Source of the DNA: Bacteroidales bacterium
Lineage (GTDB): Bacteria > Bacteroidota > Bacteroidia > Bacteroidales > UBA12077
DNA length: 64,000 nt
Reading direction: 5' to 3'
Assembly: GCA_003446015.1 (NCBI GenBank)
Contig: DMBU01000093.1
Coordinates: 1-64,000, forward strand
This document shows, piece after piece, positions 35,714 through 44,420 of this stretch; positions within the stretch are counted from its first letter, which is position 1, and each line of letters starts with the position of its first letter. Made by a program: the position numbers and the translations under genes. A model generated the notes under the pieces. The model worked only from the letters and a program-made list of their open reading frames with translations. It did not search any database and had not been told where the DNA came from.

Positions 35714-36028
35714 TTATTCAGTAATAATATCTTGAATCTGGATTTGGGTAAATTGCTGACGGTGACCGTTCATCTTTTTATACCCTTTTCTTCTTTTCTT
35801 TTTGAAAACAAGCACTTTATCACCTTTTTGGTGAACCAGAATCTTAGCGGAAATTTTTGCGGCCTTCACGGTTGGTTTTCCTACTTTTACCTTGCCGTCG
35901 TTATCGATCAACAGCACTTTGTCAAATTCAACAACAGCACCTTCTTCAGCATCTAAATGGTGAACGAAAATCTTGTTGTCTTTTTCAACTTTAAACTGCT
36001 GGCCTGCGATCTCTACAATTGCGTACAT
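35714..36028 (-). CDS. rplU: 50S ribosomal protein L21
   Basis: A 104-residue 23S rRNA-binding protein. Family features are MYAIVEIAGQQFKVE at the start and the basic KKKRRKGYKKMNGHRQQFTQI near the end. It is the first gene of rplU-rpmA. The leader between the promoter and ATG is about 55-60 bases and contains a palindrome almost identical to one upstream of rpsP, so leader-based regulation is possible. Confidence 0.97.
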   Translation of the reverse strand: MYAIVEIAGQQFKVEKDNKIFVHHLDAEEGAVVEFDKVLLIDNDGKVKVGKPTVKAAKISAKILVHQKGDKVLVFKKKRRKGYKKMNGHRQQFTQIQIQDIITE

Positions 36029-36046
36029 CTATTAAGTTTTTAACAG

Positions 36047-36066
36047 CCTGCCTGTCGGCAGACAAG
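36047..36066 (-). repeat. 20-base palindromic element in the rplU leader
   Basis: CTTGTCTGCCGACAGGCAGG on the minus strand folds into an eight-pair hairpin with two wobble pairs and loop CCGA, or the alternative UCUGCC/GGCAGG with loop GACA. It ends 18 bases before the rplU ATG. An 18/20 match, in inverse orientation, lies upstream of rpsP (52255-52274). Confidence 0.8.
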
Positions 36067-36089
36067 GTTTTAATACTTTTTTGGGAATG

Positions 36090-36120
36090 CAAAAATATAA
36101 AAGTTTATCTGTTTCACAAA
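36090..36120 (-). promoter_or_regulatory. Promoter for rplU-rpmA
   Basis: Minus strand TTTG (36120-36117), 19 bases, TATTTTTG (36097-36090): an exact consensus match. The predicted start of transcription is near 36084, so the palindrome is inside the mRNA leader. Confidence 0.75.
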
Positions 36121-36465
36121 CATTTATTTACAATATTTTTGAATCAGAGACTTTTATTTGGAATTTTGCTGTGCAAATATAGGATAAAAAATAAATGTAA
36201 CTATAATCTTTTGAACAAATTAAAACTAAAAAAGTCGTATTAATTATATCAATCGTGTAAAATTTATTTAGCTCGTTTTAGAAGTTAAAATTTTAACTAA
36301 TTATAAATATAAATTTTAAACTCTGTGCATTTTATTATTTTACACCCAAAACTCGCTGAGTCCAAAAGAATTACAAGACCCCTGCTGAACTATTTCAGAA
36401 TCTTTTAGTTAACTTTCGAATGATAATTCTAATGAACAGATCGGGGTTAATGATAAAATATTGAA

Positions 36466-36473
36466 TAACTTTG
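36466..36473 (+). promoter_or_regulatory. Probable -7 promoter box for the mutL operon
   Basis: TAACTTTG fits TAnnTTTG, 22 bases before the ATG at 36495. The -33 position is poor. Confidence 0.4.
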
Positions 36474-36494
36474 TACTCATAAAATTTAAATAAA

Positions 36495-36779
36495 ATGGCT
36501 ATACGTTTTTTTCACACACCTAGAAATAAAGAGTTCAGCTTTAAGCCCAGGTATTATAACGAGCAAAAAGAAGAACTTGAAAATCGAGTAAAAAGTATAA
36601 AACGGGAAATGGGTGTTACTGATCTTGAAGATTCTGATAAACCTTATGTTCCTAATATAAAAGGGCAAATGCGCGGATATTTTAAAAAGAACGTCGAACA
36701 TAAAAGAAAATCAAATTTACGAATTGTTATTATTCTAATTATTTTATTTACAGCAGCATATTTTCTTCTTTATTATTAA
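36495..36779 (+). CDS. Small single-pass membrane protein, mutL operon
   Basis: A 94-residue protein I do not recognise by function. The N-terminal 70 residues are charged and predicted to be cytoplasmic (FSFKPRYYNEQKEELENRVKSIKREMG, with a helix), and the last 20 form a membrane helix (LRIVIILIILFTAAYFLLYY), so it is a C-tail-anchored or N-in topology. It lies 12 bases before mutL and seems to be the first gene of the operon with mutL, two rhomboid proteases and an EEP-family protein. Similar small genes beside mutL are plausible in other Bacteroidetes; that needs comparison. Confidence 0.75.
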   Translation: MAIRFFHTPRNKEFSFKPRYYNEQKEELENRVKSIKREMGVTDLEDSDKPYVPNIKGQMRGYFKKNVEHKRKSNLRIVIILIILFTAAYFLLYY

Positions 36780-36791
36780 TTCGTTTTTTAA

Positions 36792-38633
36792 ATGCCAGAT
36801 ATAATTCAGCTTTTACCCGATTCTGTTGCTAATCAAATAGCCGCCGGAGAAGTTATTCAACGACCTGCTTCTGTGGTTAAAGAATTAACTGAAAATGCCA
36901 TTGATGCTAAAGCCGATTCTATTACAATAAATATAAAAGACGCAGGAAGGACTCTTATTCAGGTTATTGATAATGGTTCAGGAATGTCGGAAACTGATGC
37001 GAGGCTCTCTTTCGAACGACATTCTACTTCAAAAATTAAAACTGCTGATGATTTATTTGCCATTACCACCATGGGATTTCGGGGTGAAGCTCTGGCTTCT
37101 ATTGCAGCCATTGCAAATGTCGAATTAAAATCCAGAAAATCAGAAAATGAAATAGGAACACAAATTGTTATTGAAGGTTCTAAAGTGATTAGTCAGGAAC
37201 CAATAAGCTGCTCAACAGGAACAAATTTTGCTGTTAAAAATCTGTTCTTTAATGTTCCAGCCCGACGTAAATTTTTAAAATCGAATACTACTGAGTTTGG
37301 CCATATCATAACTGAATTTCAGCGGATTGCGTTGGCAAATCCAGAAGTTGAATTTAAGCTTTATCACAACGACTCAGAAGTTTACTTACTTCCAAAAGCA
37401 AATATCAGACAACGGATTGTTTCGGTTTTTGGCAAACGAATTAACCAAAATCTGATTACGATTGAAAGTAATACAAGTATTATTTCTATAAAAGGATTTA
37501 TAGGAAAACCTGAATATGCAAGAAAAAAATCAGGTGAACAGTATTTCTTTATTAATAATAGATTTATGCGCAGTGCATATTTTAATAAAGCAATTATAAA
37601 TGCATATGATCAGATATTGCAACCAGAAACTGTTCCTTCTTACTTTTTATTTCTCGAAGCCGATCCTTCAACCATTGATGTAAATATTCATCCTACGAAA
37701 ACTGAGATAAAATTTGAAGATCAGCAAGCGATTTGGCAAATTTTACATTCTGCCGTAAAACAAGCCTTAGGGAAAAACAACATAGTACCTTCCATTGATT
37801 TTAATCAGGAGCAAGGATTTGATATTCCTGTTTTATCAAAAAATACTGACATTAAAAATCCTCATATCGAGATTGATCATACCTTTAATCCCTTTGAACA
37901 CAAAAGCTCAGCAAACAGAAATCCAAAGAGCTCTCTTATTTCTCTTGAAAAAGAAAATATGGCAAACTGGGATAAATTGTACGAAGGATTCGAAAAAGAA
38001 AATGAAGAATCGGATGAGTTTTCATTTATGTCTAATCAAAATATTCAGCAAACCATTACAGATCATGATGTAAGCGATAAATATTTTCATTTTAAAAACA
38101 AATATATTTTAACACCTGTAAAATCAGGATTAATGATTATTGATCAGAAAAGGGCTCATGAACGAATTCTTTTCGAAAAATTTCTTCAGTCACTTTCAAC
38201 AGATTCTATTGCAACACAAAAATCATTATTCCCTAAAACTATAGAACTTGACGCAAAAGATCATGCACTAATTATAGAAATTCAGAATGATTTAAAACGC
38301 CTGGGATTTGATCTGGATGATTTTGGAGGTCATTCTATTGTAATAAACGGTATGCCCGCCGATTCAGGCAATCAGGAGCCGGAACAAATTATTGATAAAT
38401 TTCTGAACGAATATTCAAGCGGAGAAATTGATACAAAAACCCAAACTAAAGAAAAAATCGCCAAATCTTTAGCGAAGGCCTCAGCAATTAGCAGCAATCA
38501 GCAATTAAATAATGAAGAAATGCGCGAAATGGTTGATCTGTTATTTGCCTGCCAAAATCCAAATTATTCACCATTTGGCAAATTAATTGTAAGCATTGTT
38601 AAAACAGAAGAGATAGAAAAACGTTTTAATTAA
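36792..38633 (+). CDS. mutL: DNA mismatch repair protein MutL
   Basis: A 613-residue GHKL ATPase that connects MutS mismatch recognition to strand incision. ATPase motifs: ELTENAIDAKA (motif I), DNGSGMS (motif II), STSKI and TMGFRGEALASIAA (motif III), all in residues 28-105. The C-terminal dimerisation domain covers about 420-613. It shows no obvious DQHAxxERxxYE endonuclease site: the equivalent reads IIDQKRAHERILFEKF, and CPHGRP is not seen, so endonuclease activity is uncertain. It shares an operon with the small membrane protein upstream and rhomboid genes downstream. Confidence 0.95.
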   Translation: MPDIIQLLPDSVANQIAAGEVIQRPASVVKELTENAIDAKADSITINIKDAGRTLIQVIDNGSGMSETDARLSFERHSTSKIKTADDLFAITTMGFRGEALASIAAIANVELKSRKSENEIGTQIVIEGSKVISQEPISCSTGTNFAVKNLFFNVPARRKFLKSNTTEFGHIITEFQRIALANPEVEFKLYHNDSEVYLLPKANIRQRIVSVFGKRINQNLITIESNTSIISIKGFIGKPEYARKKSGEQYFFINNRFMRSAYFNKAIINAYDQILQPETVPSYFLFLEADPSTIDVNIHPTKTEIKFEDQQAIWQILHSAVKQALGKNNIVPSIDFNQEQGFDIPVLSKNTDIKNPHIEIDHTFNPFEHKSSANRNPKSSLISLEKENMANWDKLYEGFEKENEESDEFSFMSNQNIQQTITDHDVSDKYFHFKNKYILTPVKSGLMIIDQKRAHERILFEKFLQSLSTDSIATQKSLFPKTIELDAKDHALIIEIQNDLKRLGFDLDDFGGHSIVINGMPADSGNQEPEQIIDKFLNEYSSGEIDTKTQTKEKIAKSLAKASAISSNQQLNNEEMREMVDLLFACQNPNYSPFGKLIVSIVKTEEIEKRFN

Positions 38634-38655
38634 AAGAATTTTAAATTTATAAGTT

Positions 38656-39471
38656 ATGTTTAATATAAGATTAAGTGAAATCCCTCCCGTTGTTAAAAAT
38701 CTGATATTAATAAATATCCTCATGCTTTTAGCAACCTGGGTACTTCAAAATACTTTTGGTATTGATTTAAGCCGGATACTTGGATTACATTATTATAAAT
38801 CAGATCTTTTCAGACCATATCAGTTTGTTAGTCATATATTTATGCATGGCGGCTTAACACATTTATTTTTTAATATGTTTGCACTGTGGATGTTTGGTCG
38901 AGTATTAGAATCTGTTTGGGGTAGCAAAAGATTTTTTATTTATTATATTGTTACAGGACTTGGGGCTGCTGCTTTACACACTTTTGTTATTCATTTGCAA
39001 ATGGTTAGCATCATGAATGATATTACAGCATTTTCGAACACCCCTTCACCTGAAGCTTTTGCATCACTTATAAAAGGTCATTTCCCTGAGTATTACACTC
39101 AAATATACAGCAAGCTGTTGGATGGCTGGTATTCAAATCCTGAATCGACTCAATATATTGCAATGGCTCAGCAATATGTTACTGAGCTCCTGAATTTTAA
39201 AATGAACATTCCAACTGTTGGAGCATCGGGAGCTGTATTTGGTGTTCTTTTGGCTTTCGGAATGTTATTCCCTAATACGCAGTTGATGTTACTCTTTCCA
39301 CCAATTCCGATTAAAGCAAAGTATTTTGTTATTTTTTATGGTGCATTGGAGCTATGGCTTGGTCTGACTCAACCCGGCAGTAACATTGCACACTTTGCAC
39401 ACCTGGGTGGCATGTTATTTGGGTTTATTCTAATTAAATTCTGGAACACAAAAAGCAAGAAGTTTTATTAA
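38656..39471 (+). CDS. Rhomboid family intramembrane serine protease
   Basis: A 271-residue inner-membrane protease with six or more membrane helices. The catalytic Ser is in TVGASGAVFGV (about residue 195) and the His in NIAHFAHLGG (about 252); an HGGLTHLFFNM helix start is also present. A polar insert of about 60 residues (about 115-180) between helices 2 and 4 is longer than in E. coli GlpG and could face the periplasm. It follows mutL by 22 bases and precedes a second rhomboid. Confidence 0.9.
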   Translation: MFNIRLSEIPPVVKNLILINILMLLATWVLQNTFGIDLSRILGLHYYKSDLFRPYQFVSHIFMHGGLTHLFFNMFALWMFGRVLESVWGSKRFFIYYIVTGLGAAALHTFVIHLQMVSIMNDITAFSNTPSPEAFASLIKGHFPEYYTQIYSKLLDGWYSNPESTQYIAMAQQYVTELLNFKMNIPTVGASGAVFGVLLAFGMLFPNTQLMLLFPPIPIKAKYFVIFYGALELWLGLTQPGSNIAHFAHLGGMLFGFILIKFWNTKSKKFY

Positions 39472-39513
39472 CTAACAGAAACTTGCTACATTTCAACAAG
39501 TTAACAAATTATT

Positions 39514-40401
39514 ATGAGTGTAATCGACGAAATAAAATCCTCGTTTAAAAGCGGAAGTGCTTTAATTAAACTTTTATACATCAATATCGCTGTCTTTTTG
39601 GCAGTAAAAATTATTGGAGTAATCTTTTTTCTTTTATCTGTCAGTCCTACTTTTTCGCTTGTAAGCTGGCTGGCTGTTCCTACTGATCTTCATAATCTAA
39701 TATTCAAACCATGGACAATTTTTACATATATGTTCCTTCATCAGGAATTCTTGCATATATTGTTTAATATGTTGTGGTTGTATTGGTTTGGTCAAATATT
39801 TTTGAGTTATTTCGATGATAAAAAATTGTTGAGTGTTTATCTGATTGGTGGATTAGCTGGTGCTTTTTTGTATATTTTATCTTTCAATATTTTCCCTGTA
39901 TTTAATCAGTCACTTCCTATTTCTTATGCACTGGGAGCTTCTGCATCTGTTATTGCTATTGTTGTTGCAACATCGGTTTATGCACCAACCCACACTATTC
40001 ATTTAATGTTTTTTGGTCCGGTTCAATTAAAGTATATTGCAATTGTTACCATCATTATTGATATTTTGAGTATTGCATCTTCAAACTCAGGTGGACATAT
40101 CGCACATTTAGGTGGAGCCTTATTTGGATATTTTTATATTGTTCAACTTCGAAAAGGGAAAAACATTACAAAGGGTTTTGATCATTTTATGGATAAGGTT
40201 TTTTCCATATTTAAACCACGTCCAAAGTTTAAAGTTTCTTATAAAAAACCGATGAGTGATGTAGAGCGAGATATTGAGTACAACAAATCAAAAGTAGAAA
40301 CCCAAAAGAAGATCGATGAAATTCTGGATAAAATTGCAAAATCAGGATATGATAGTCTGAGCAAAAAAGAAAAAGAAACTTTATTTAAAAACAACAATTA
40401 A
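39514..40401 (+). CDS. Second rhomboid family protease
   Basis: A 295-residue paralogue of the upstream rhomboid. Catalytic residues are kept: Ser in ALGASASVIAI (about 150) and His in GGHIAHLGG (about 194-199). It has a cytoplasmic C-terminal extension of about 75 residues (about 220-295), basic and then helical (KPMSDVERDIEYNKSKVETQKKIDEILDKIAKSGYDSL), absent from the first copy. Tandem rhomboids of different shape suggest distinct substrates rather than redundancy. Co-transcribed with mutL. Confidence 0.9.
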   Translation: MSVIDEIKSSFKSGSALIKLLYINIAVFLAVKIIGVIFFLLSVSPTFSLVSWLAVPTDLHNLIFKPWTIFTYMFLHQEFLHILFNMLWLYWFGQIFLSYFDDKKLLSVYLIGGLAGAFLYILSFNIFPVFNQSLPISYALGASASVIAIVVATSVYAPTHTIHLMFFGPVQLKYIAIVTIIIDILSIASSNSGGHIAHLGGALFGYFYIVQLRKGKNITKGFDHFMDKVFSIFKPRPKFKVSYKKPMSDVERDIEYNKSKVETQKKIDEILDKIAKSGYDSLSKKEKETLFKNNN

Positions 40402-40488
40402 AGAGACATCCATCAAAATATTTATACTTCTGTTGAATTTCTCAATCATTAATTTTAAATTAGAGTTTAGAACTAAGAACTATTTGAA

Positions 40489-41586
40489 TTGAAAGCATTT
40501 ATATACTCCATAATAAAGTATTTGAATTATTTCTTTGTTGGAGCACTGCTTCTTGCATATTTATCTGTATTTATCAGCCCTAAACAAATATGGATCTTAG
40601 CTTTTTTTGGATTAGCTTATCCTTTTCTTTTAGTTGTAAATTTACTTTTTGTTGTTTTCTGGATTTATAAAAAAAGACTCTTCTTCCTGTTATCTTTAAT
40701 TTCTATTTTACTCGGATGGAATTATCTTTCGACTTATATTCAGATTCCATTAAAAAAGAAAACTAAAATTACTGAGACTGTTCGGAATCCATTTACTGTT
40801 TTATCATTTAATGTTCGCTTATTTGATTTATACAACTGGAACGAAAACGAAAATACTCCAACTGAAATCTTTGAATTTATAAATACAAATCAATTTGATT
40901 TTATTTGTTTTCAGGAGTTCTTTACGAAAAATAGCGGAGAACAGAGCCAGAGTGCTATTCTTAAAAAAATGAATACAAAGTATTTCACACACATCGATTA
41001 TACTATTGAAAACAAGGATTATAACTATGGAATTGCTACTTTAAGTAAATATCCAATTGTTAATCGGGGTGTAATTAATTTTAGCAATTCATCAAATTCC
41101 AGTATTTATACCGACGTTCTGATCAATGAGGATACAATACGAATATTTAATAATCACTTACAATCCATTCGTTTTAATAAAAACAATTATTCATTTATAA
41201 CGAATAGTAAAGCCTTAAAAGAAGATGAGCGTTTAAAAGAAATTAAAGATATTTCTTTCAGGCTTCGCGATGCGTTTATTAAACGGGCAGGTCAGGCTGA
41301 TATTTTAGCAAAACACATTGAAAGCTCTCCTTATCCTGTAATTGTTTGTGGGGATTTTAATGATGTACCCGTTTCCTATACATACAGAAAGATGAAGAAA
41401 AATTTAAATGATTCTTTTGTTGAAGCCGGCCAAGGCATTGGAACTACTTATATGGGAAAATTTCCAGCATTTAGAATTGATTTCATTTTTCATAGTAAGG
41501 AAATTAAGTGCACCAACTTTGATATTCATGATGTTCGTTTATCTGATCATTTCCCGGTAACCAGTGAGTTTGTGCTAGAAAGGTAA
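40489..41586 (+). CDS. Endonuclease/exonuclease/phosphatase family protein
   Basis: A 365-residue membrane-anchored protein. Two or three hydrophobic segments (about 10-30, 35-60, 65-80) are followed by an EEP domain (about 95-365). Metal and catalytic residues are visible: SFNVRLFDLYNW (Asn), FICFQEF (Glu), VCGDFNDVPVSYTY (Asp/Asn) and LSDHFPVTSEF (Asp-His). Substrate is unknown; EEP proteins act on phosphodiesters of DNA, lipids or nucleotides. The start is a TTG, 87 bases after the second rhomboid. The 3' end overlaps the convergent dehydratase gene by 12 bases. Confidence 0.85.
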   Translation: MKAFIYSIIKYLNYFFVGALLLAYLSVFISPKQIWILAFFGLAYPFLLVVNLLFVVFWIYKKRLFFLLSLISILLGWNYLSTYIQIPLKKKTKITETVRNPFTVLSFNVRLFDLYNWNENENTPTEIFEFINTNQFDFICFQEFFTKNSGEQSQSAILKKMNTKYFTHIDYTIENKDYNYGIATLSKYPIVNRGVINFSNSSNSSIYTDVLINEDTIRIFNNHLQSIRFNKNNYSFITNSKALKEDERLKEIKDISFRLRDAFIKRAGQADILAKHIESSPYPVIVCGDFNDVPVSYTYRKMKKNLNDSFVEAGQGIGTTYMGKFPAFRIDFIFHSKEIKCTNFDIHDVRLSDHFPVTSEFVLER

Positions 41587-42540
41587 ATGATTTAAATCAA
41601 CATTTCCACCAGAAATTAGTATTCCAATTTTTTTACCTTCAAATAAATTTCTATTCTCCATAATAACAGCTAACGGAACTGCTGATGATGGTTCTACAAT
41701 TATTTTCATACGCTCCCAAATCATTCGCATAGCACTTACAATGGTTTCTTCTTTTGCAGTCAGAATTCTGTCTGCATTTTCACGAATTAGTTGAAAGGTC
41801 AAAGGACTTAACGAAGTTAATAAACCATCAGCAATGGTTTTTGGCGGACCTGCAGGAATTAAAACTCCCTTTGTGAATGAAAGAAAAGCATCATTAGCAT
41901 TTAAAGGTTCTGCACCATAGACTTTAATTTCAGAATTTATCGCTTTCGCGGATATTGCTGTTCCGCTCATTAGGCCTCCACCGCCAATGGGTGCAATAAT
42001 TATATCAAGATCAGGAATTTCTTCCAAAAATTCTTTAGCAGCTGTTCCCTGTCCGCAAATCACGTTAAAATTATCGTAAGGATGGATAAATGTAGCACCT
42101 GTTTCTTTTTGAACAGCATAGAGAGTTTCTTCACGTGCTTGCAACGTGGGTTCACAAAAGGTTATTTTAGCTCCATAACCTTCAACTGCCTTCTTTTTAA
42201 TTTCAGGAGCATTCCTGGGCATGACAATATATGCAGGAATATTTAATTGCTTTGCAGCTAAGCTTAGAGCTGCAGCATGATTCCCTGAGGAATGTGTAGT
42301 TACCCCTTTTTCAGATTCTTCTTTGGTTAATAATCTGACTGCATTGGTTGCGCCACGAAATTTAAATGCGCCAACTTTCTGGAAATTTTCACACTTAAAT
42401 ACGATATCGACATTCAAAATTTTATTTATACTTTTTGACGATAAGACTGGTGTTTGATGAATGAAAGTCTTAATTCGTTCGTGTGCCTTTTGAATATCTT
42501 GATATTTTGGAATCATGGAAGTAAAATTTGTTTTCGACAA
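41575..42540 (-). CDS. PLP-dependent threonine/serine dehydratase or serine racemase
   Basis: A 321-residue fold-type II PLP enzyme. The PLP lysine is Lys60 (in GAFKFRGA), and the phosphate-binding loop is IGGGGLMSG. Length matches the catabolic threonine dehydratase (about 320) or eukaryotic-like serine racemase, without the regulatory ACT domain of the biosynthetic IlvA. Substrate could be threonine, serine or a hydroxyaspartate. An in-frame ATG at residue 9 is an alternative start. The gene follows a carboxypeptidase-regulatory-like protein on the same strand by nine bases, and its end overlaps the EEP gene. Confidence 0.85.
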   Translation of the reverse strand: MSKTNFTSMIPKYQDIQKAHERIKTFIHQTPVLSSKSINKILNVDIVFKCENFQKVGAFKFRGATNAVRLLTKEESEKGVTTHSSGNHAAALSLAAKQLNIPAYIVMPRNAPEIKKKAVEGYGAKITFCEPTLQAREETLYAVQKETGATFIHPYDNFNVICGQGTAAKEFLEEIPDLDIIIAPIGGGGLMSGTAISAKAINSEIKVYGAEPLNANDAFLSFTKGVLIPAGPPKTIADGLLTSLSPLTFQLIRENADRILTAKEETIVSAMRMIWERMKIIVEPSSAVPLAVIMENRNLFEGKKIGILISGGNVDLNHLPF

Positions 42541-42549
42541 GGTAGAAAA

Positions 42550-43326
42550 TTATTCTCTTTTTACGGAATCTTGAGTTTGTTTTTTAAAAGCCTTGAATCG
42601 TAATAAAATTTCTGAGTATAAATTATAATCATCAATACTTAAAATATAACTATCCTGAAAATTACAAAACTTCATAAAATCCTGAGCTTCCTCACCACTT
42701 AAACCTGTTAGATTTCGAATAACATGTTCATTATACCGTTCTCTTAACTCATCAACTTCATCCTGATTTTCAGTAAGTTTTATGTATTTTTTAATTGATT
42801 TTGCTTCTTTACTAAACATACTATATATTAACGATGCGGGTGAAGTAATTGTAGGTTCCATTACTAAAGGAAAATCAACATGTTTAATGATTCCTTCAAT
42901 TTGAGGATGAAAATGTATTTCTGGAAGTTTCAAATTAACAACTTTATATTCAAACTCTTTATATGTACCCAAATAAGATATTGAAACTTCGGGAATTTCA
43001 TAGTATCTGTTCTGTAAATAAATTTTAACGAGCGAGTCTTTTATAATTCCAGGTATTCCATATTGAAAATAATCGAATCCGATTGCTGAAATATTTAAGG
43101 TATCTGATGGTTTAACCCAAATATTAAAGCAACCTGAAGTATCTGCGACAACTCCCCATTTCTTATCAACGTTAATAATATGAGCCATTGCAACAGGGTA
43201 TTTCCCGTCTTTGCTTATTACCTGCCCTCTTAAATAAAATAAACTATCATTCTCCTGTCCAAAAAGGGGAAGTATTGATAGACTTATAAATACAATTAAT
43301 AAATGCTTTTTTAGGGTAACGGACAT
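42550..43326 (-). CDS. Exported protein with carboxypeptidase-regulatory-like domain
   Basis: A 258-residue protein. A signal peptide (residues 1-22, HLLIVFISLSILPLFGQ) is followed by a carboxypeptidase-D-regulatory-like beta domain (about 29-112, RGQVISKDGKYPVAMAHIINVDKKWGVVAD, SGCFNIWVK, DTLNISAIGF), common in Bacteroidetes surface proteins. The remainder is helical and charged. Function unknown; the domain usually serves as a binding or folding module. A -7 box TATATTTG on the minus strand (43352-43345) may drive it together with the dehydratase. Confidence 0.75.
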   Translation of the reverse strand: MSVTLKKHLLIVFISLSILPLFGQENDSLFYLRGQVISKDGKYPVAMAHIINVDKKWGVVADTSGCFNIWVKPSDTLNISAIGFDYFQYGIPGIIKDSLVKIYLQNRYYEIPEVSISYLGTYKEFEYKVVNLKLPEIHFHPQIEGIIKHVDFPLVMEPTITSPASLIYSMFSKEAKSIKKYIKLTENQDEVDELRERYNEHVIRNLTGLSGEEAQDFMKFCNFQDSYILSIDDYNLYSEILLRFKAFKKQTQDSVKRE

Positions 43327-43598
43327 TTTTCTTTTTTCTTAAAACAAATATAAGGGATGGTTATCTGACTCTGTTCATGCTTTAACTTTCTTTAACCTTC
43401 TGTAAACATTTTTAAACATTCAATGTCAATAACAAAACTATTTAAAAGAGACTAAAATGATTCTGGTTTAGTTCATTTTAACGAGTCGCACTATTTAAGA
43501 AGATTGCTTTCAATTGAAACTTTTTTTGCATTCTTTTTTTTGGTTATCTTCGCAATCTGTATCTTTATCATAAACTCAAACGAAATCAAATACAAATT

Positions 43599-44417
43599 AT
43601 GATTTCAAAGTATCAGGAAATAATTGAACTGGCATGGGAAGACAGATCTTTGCTTAATGATTCATCAACCCAAAATGTTATACGCGAAGTTGTTGAACTG
43701 CTCGACAAAGGGAAGCTACGTGTTGCCGAACCATCAAATAATGGCTGGCAGGTAAATGAATGGATAAAAAAAGCAGTTATCCTCTATTTCCCTATTCAAA
43801 AAATGGAAGTTACAAAAGTTGGCCCTTTTGAGTTTCACGATAAAATTGATTTAAAATCAGGATACGAAGAACTTGGCGTTCGTGTAGTTCCTCATGCCAT
43901 TGCACGATATGGTTCTTTTATTGCAAAGGGTGTTATTATGATGCCATCATATATTAACATTGGAGCTTATGTTGATTCAGGAACCATGGTTGATACCTGG
44001 GCTACAGTAGGCTCGTGTGCACAAATTGGTAAAAATGTTCATTTAAGTGGTGGTGTTGGAATAGGTGGTGTTTTAGAACCTGTTCAGGCTGCTCCTGTTA
44101 TTATCGAGGATGATTGTTTTATTGGTTCACGATGTATTATTGTTGAAGGTGTTTATATTGAAAAAGAAGCCGTACTGGGTGCTAATGTTGTAATCACAAA
44201 ATCAACAAAAATTATAGATGTTTCAGGTACTGAACCTATCGAATACAGTGGATATATTCCTTCCAGATCGGTGGTAATACCTGGGACACAAACTAAAATA
44301 TTTAATGCAGGCGAATATCAGGTGCCCTGTGCATTAATTATTGGCAAAAGAAAAGAATCTACAAATCTTAAAACATCATTGAACGATGCTTTAAGAGAAT
44401 TTAATGTTGCAGTTTAA
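43599..44417 (+). CDS. dapD: 2,3,4,5-tetrahydropyridine-2,6-dicarboxylate N-succinyltransferase
   Basis: A 272-residue trimeric acyltransferase of the succinylase branch of lysine/meso-diaminopimelate synthesis. The left-handed beta-helix with hexapeptide repeats is evident (NIGAYVDSGTMVDTWATVGSCAQIGKNVHLSGGVGIGG), as are the diagnostic EDDCFIGSRC and PCALIIGKRK. Length is normal. The next two genes, both glycosyltransferases, start three bases after each stop, so all three are probably translated from one mRNA. Diaminopimelate for murein and the envelope sugar genes may therefore be co-expressed. Confidence 0.95.
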   Translation: MISKYQEIIELAWEDRSLLNDSSTQNVIREVVELLDKGKLRVAEPSNNGWQVNEWIKKAVILYFPIQKMEVTKVGPFEFHDKIDLKSGYEELGVRVVPHAIARYGSFIAKGVIMMPSYINIGAYVDSGTMVDTWATVGSCAQIGKNVHLSGGVGIGGVLEPVQAAPVIIEDDCFIGSRCIIVEGVYIEKEAVLGANVVITKSTKIIDVSGTEPIEYSGYIPSRSVVIPGTQTKIFNAGEYQVPCALIIGKRKESTNLKTSLNDALREFNVAV

Positions 44418-44420
44418 AAA

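Larger units (their letters stand above)
36029..36494. other. 466-base intergenic region between rplU and the 36495 gene
   Basis: Contains the rplU leader with its palindrome (36047-36066), the rplU promoter (36090-36120) and a candidate second -7 box TATATTTG on the minus strand (36174-36181). On the plus strand it holds the promoter for the 36495 operon (-7 box 36466-36473). The stretch from about 36182 to 36440 is AT-rich with no convincing gene or strong structure. Confidence 0.6.

Noticed and set aside
41575..41586. Overlap of convergent genes as sign of a frameshift or wrong stop
   Set aside because: Both C-termini are intact by family (LSDHFPVTSEF and SGGNVDLNHLPF), so a 12-base convergent overlap is genuine.
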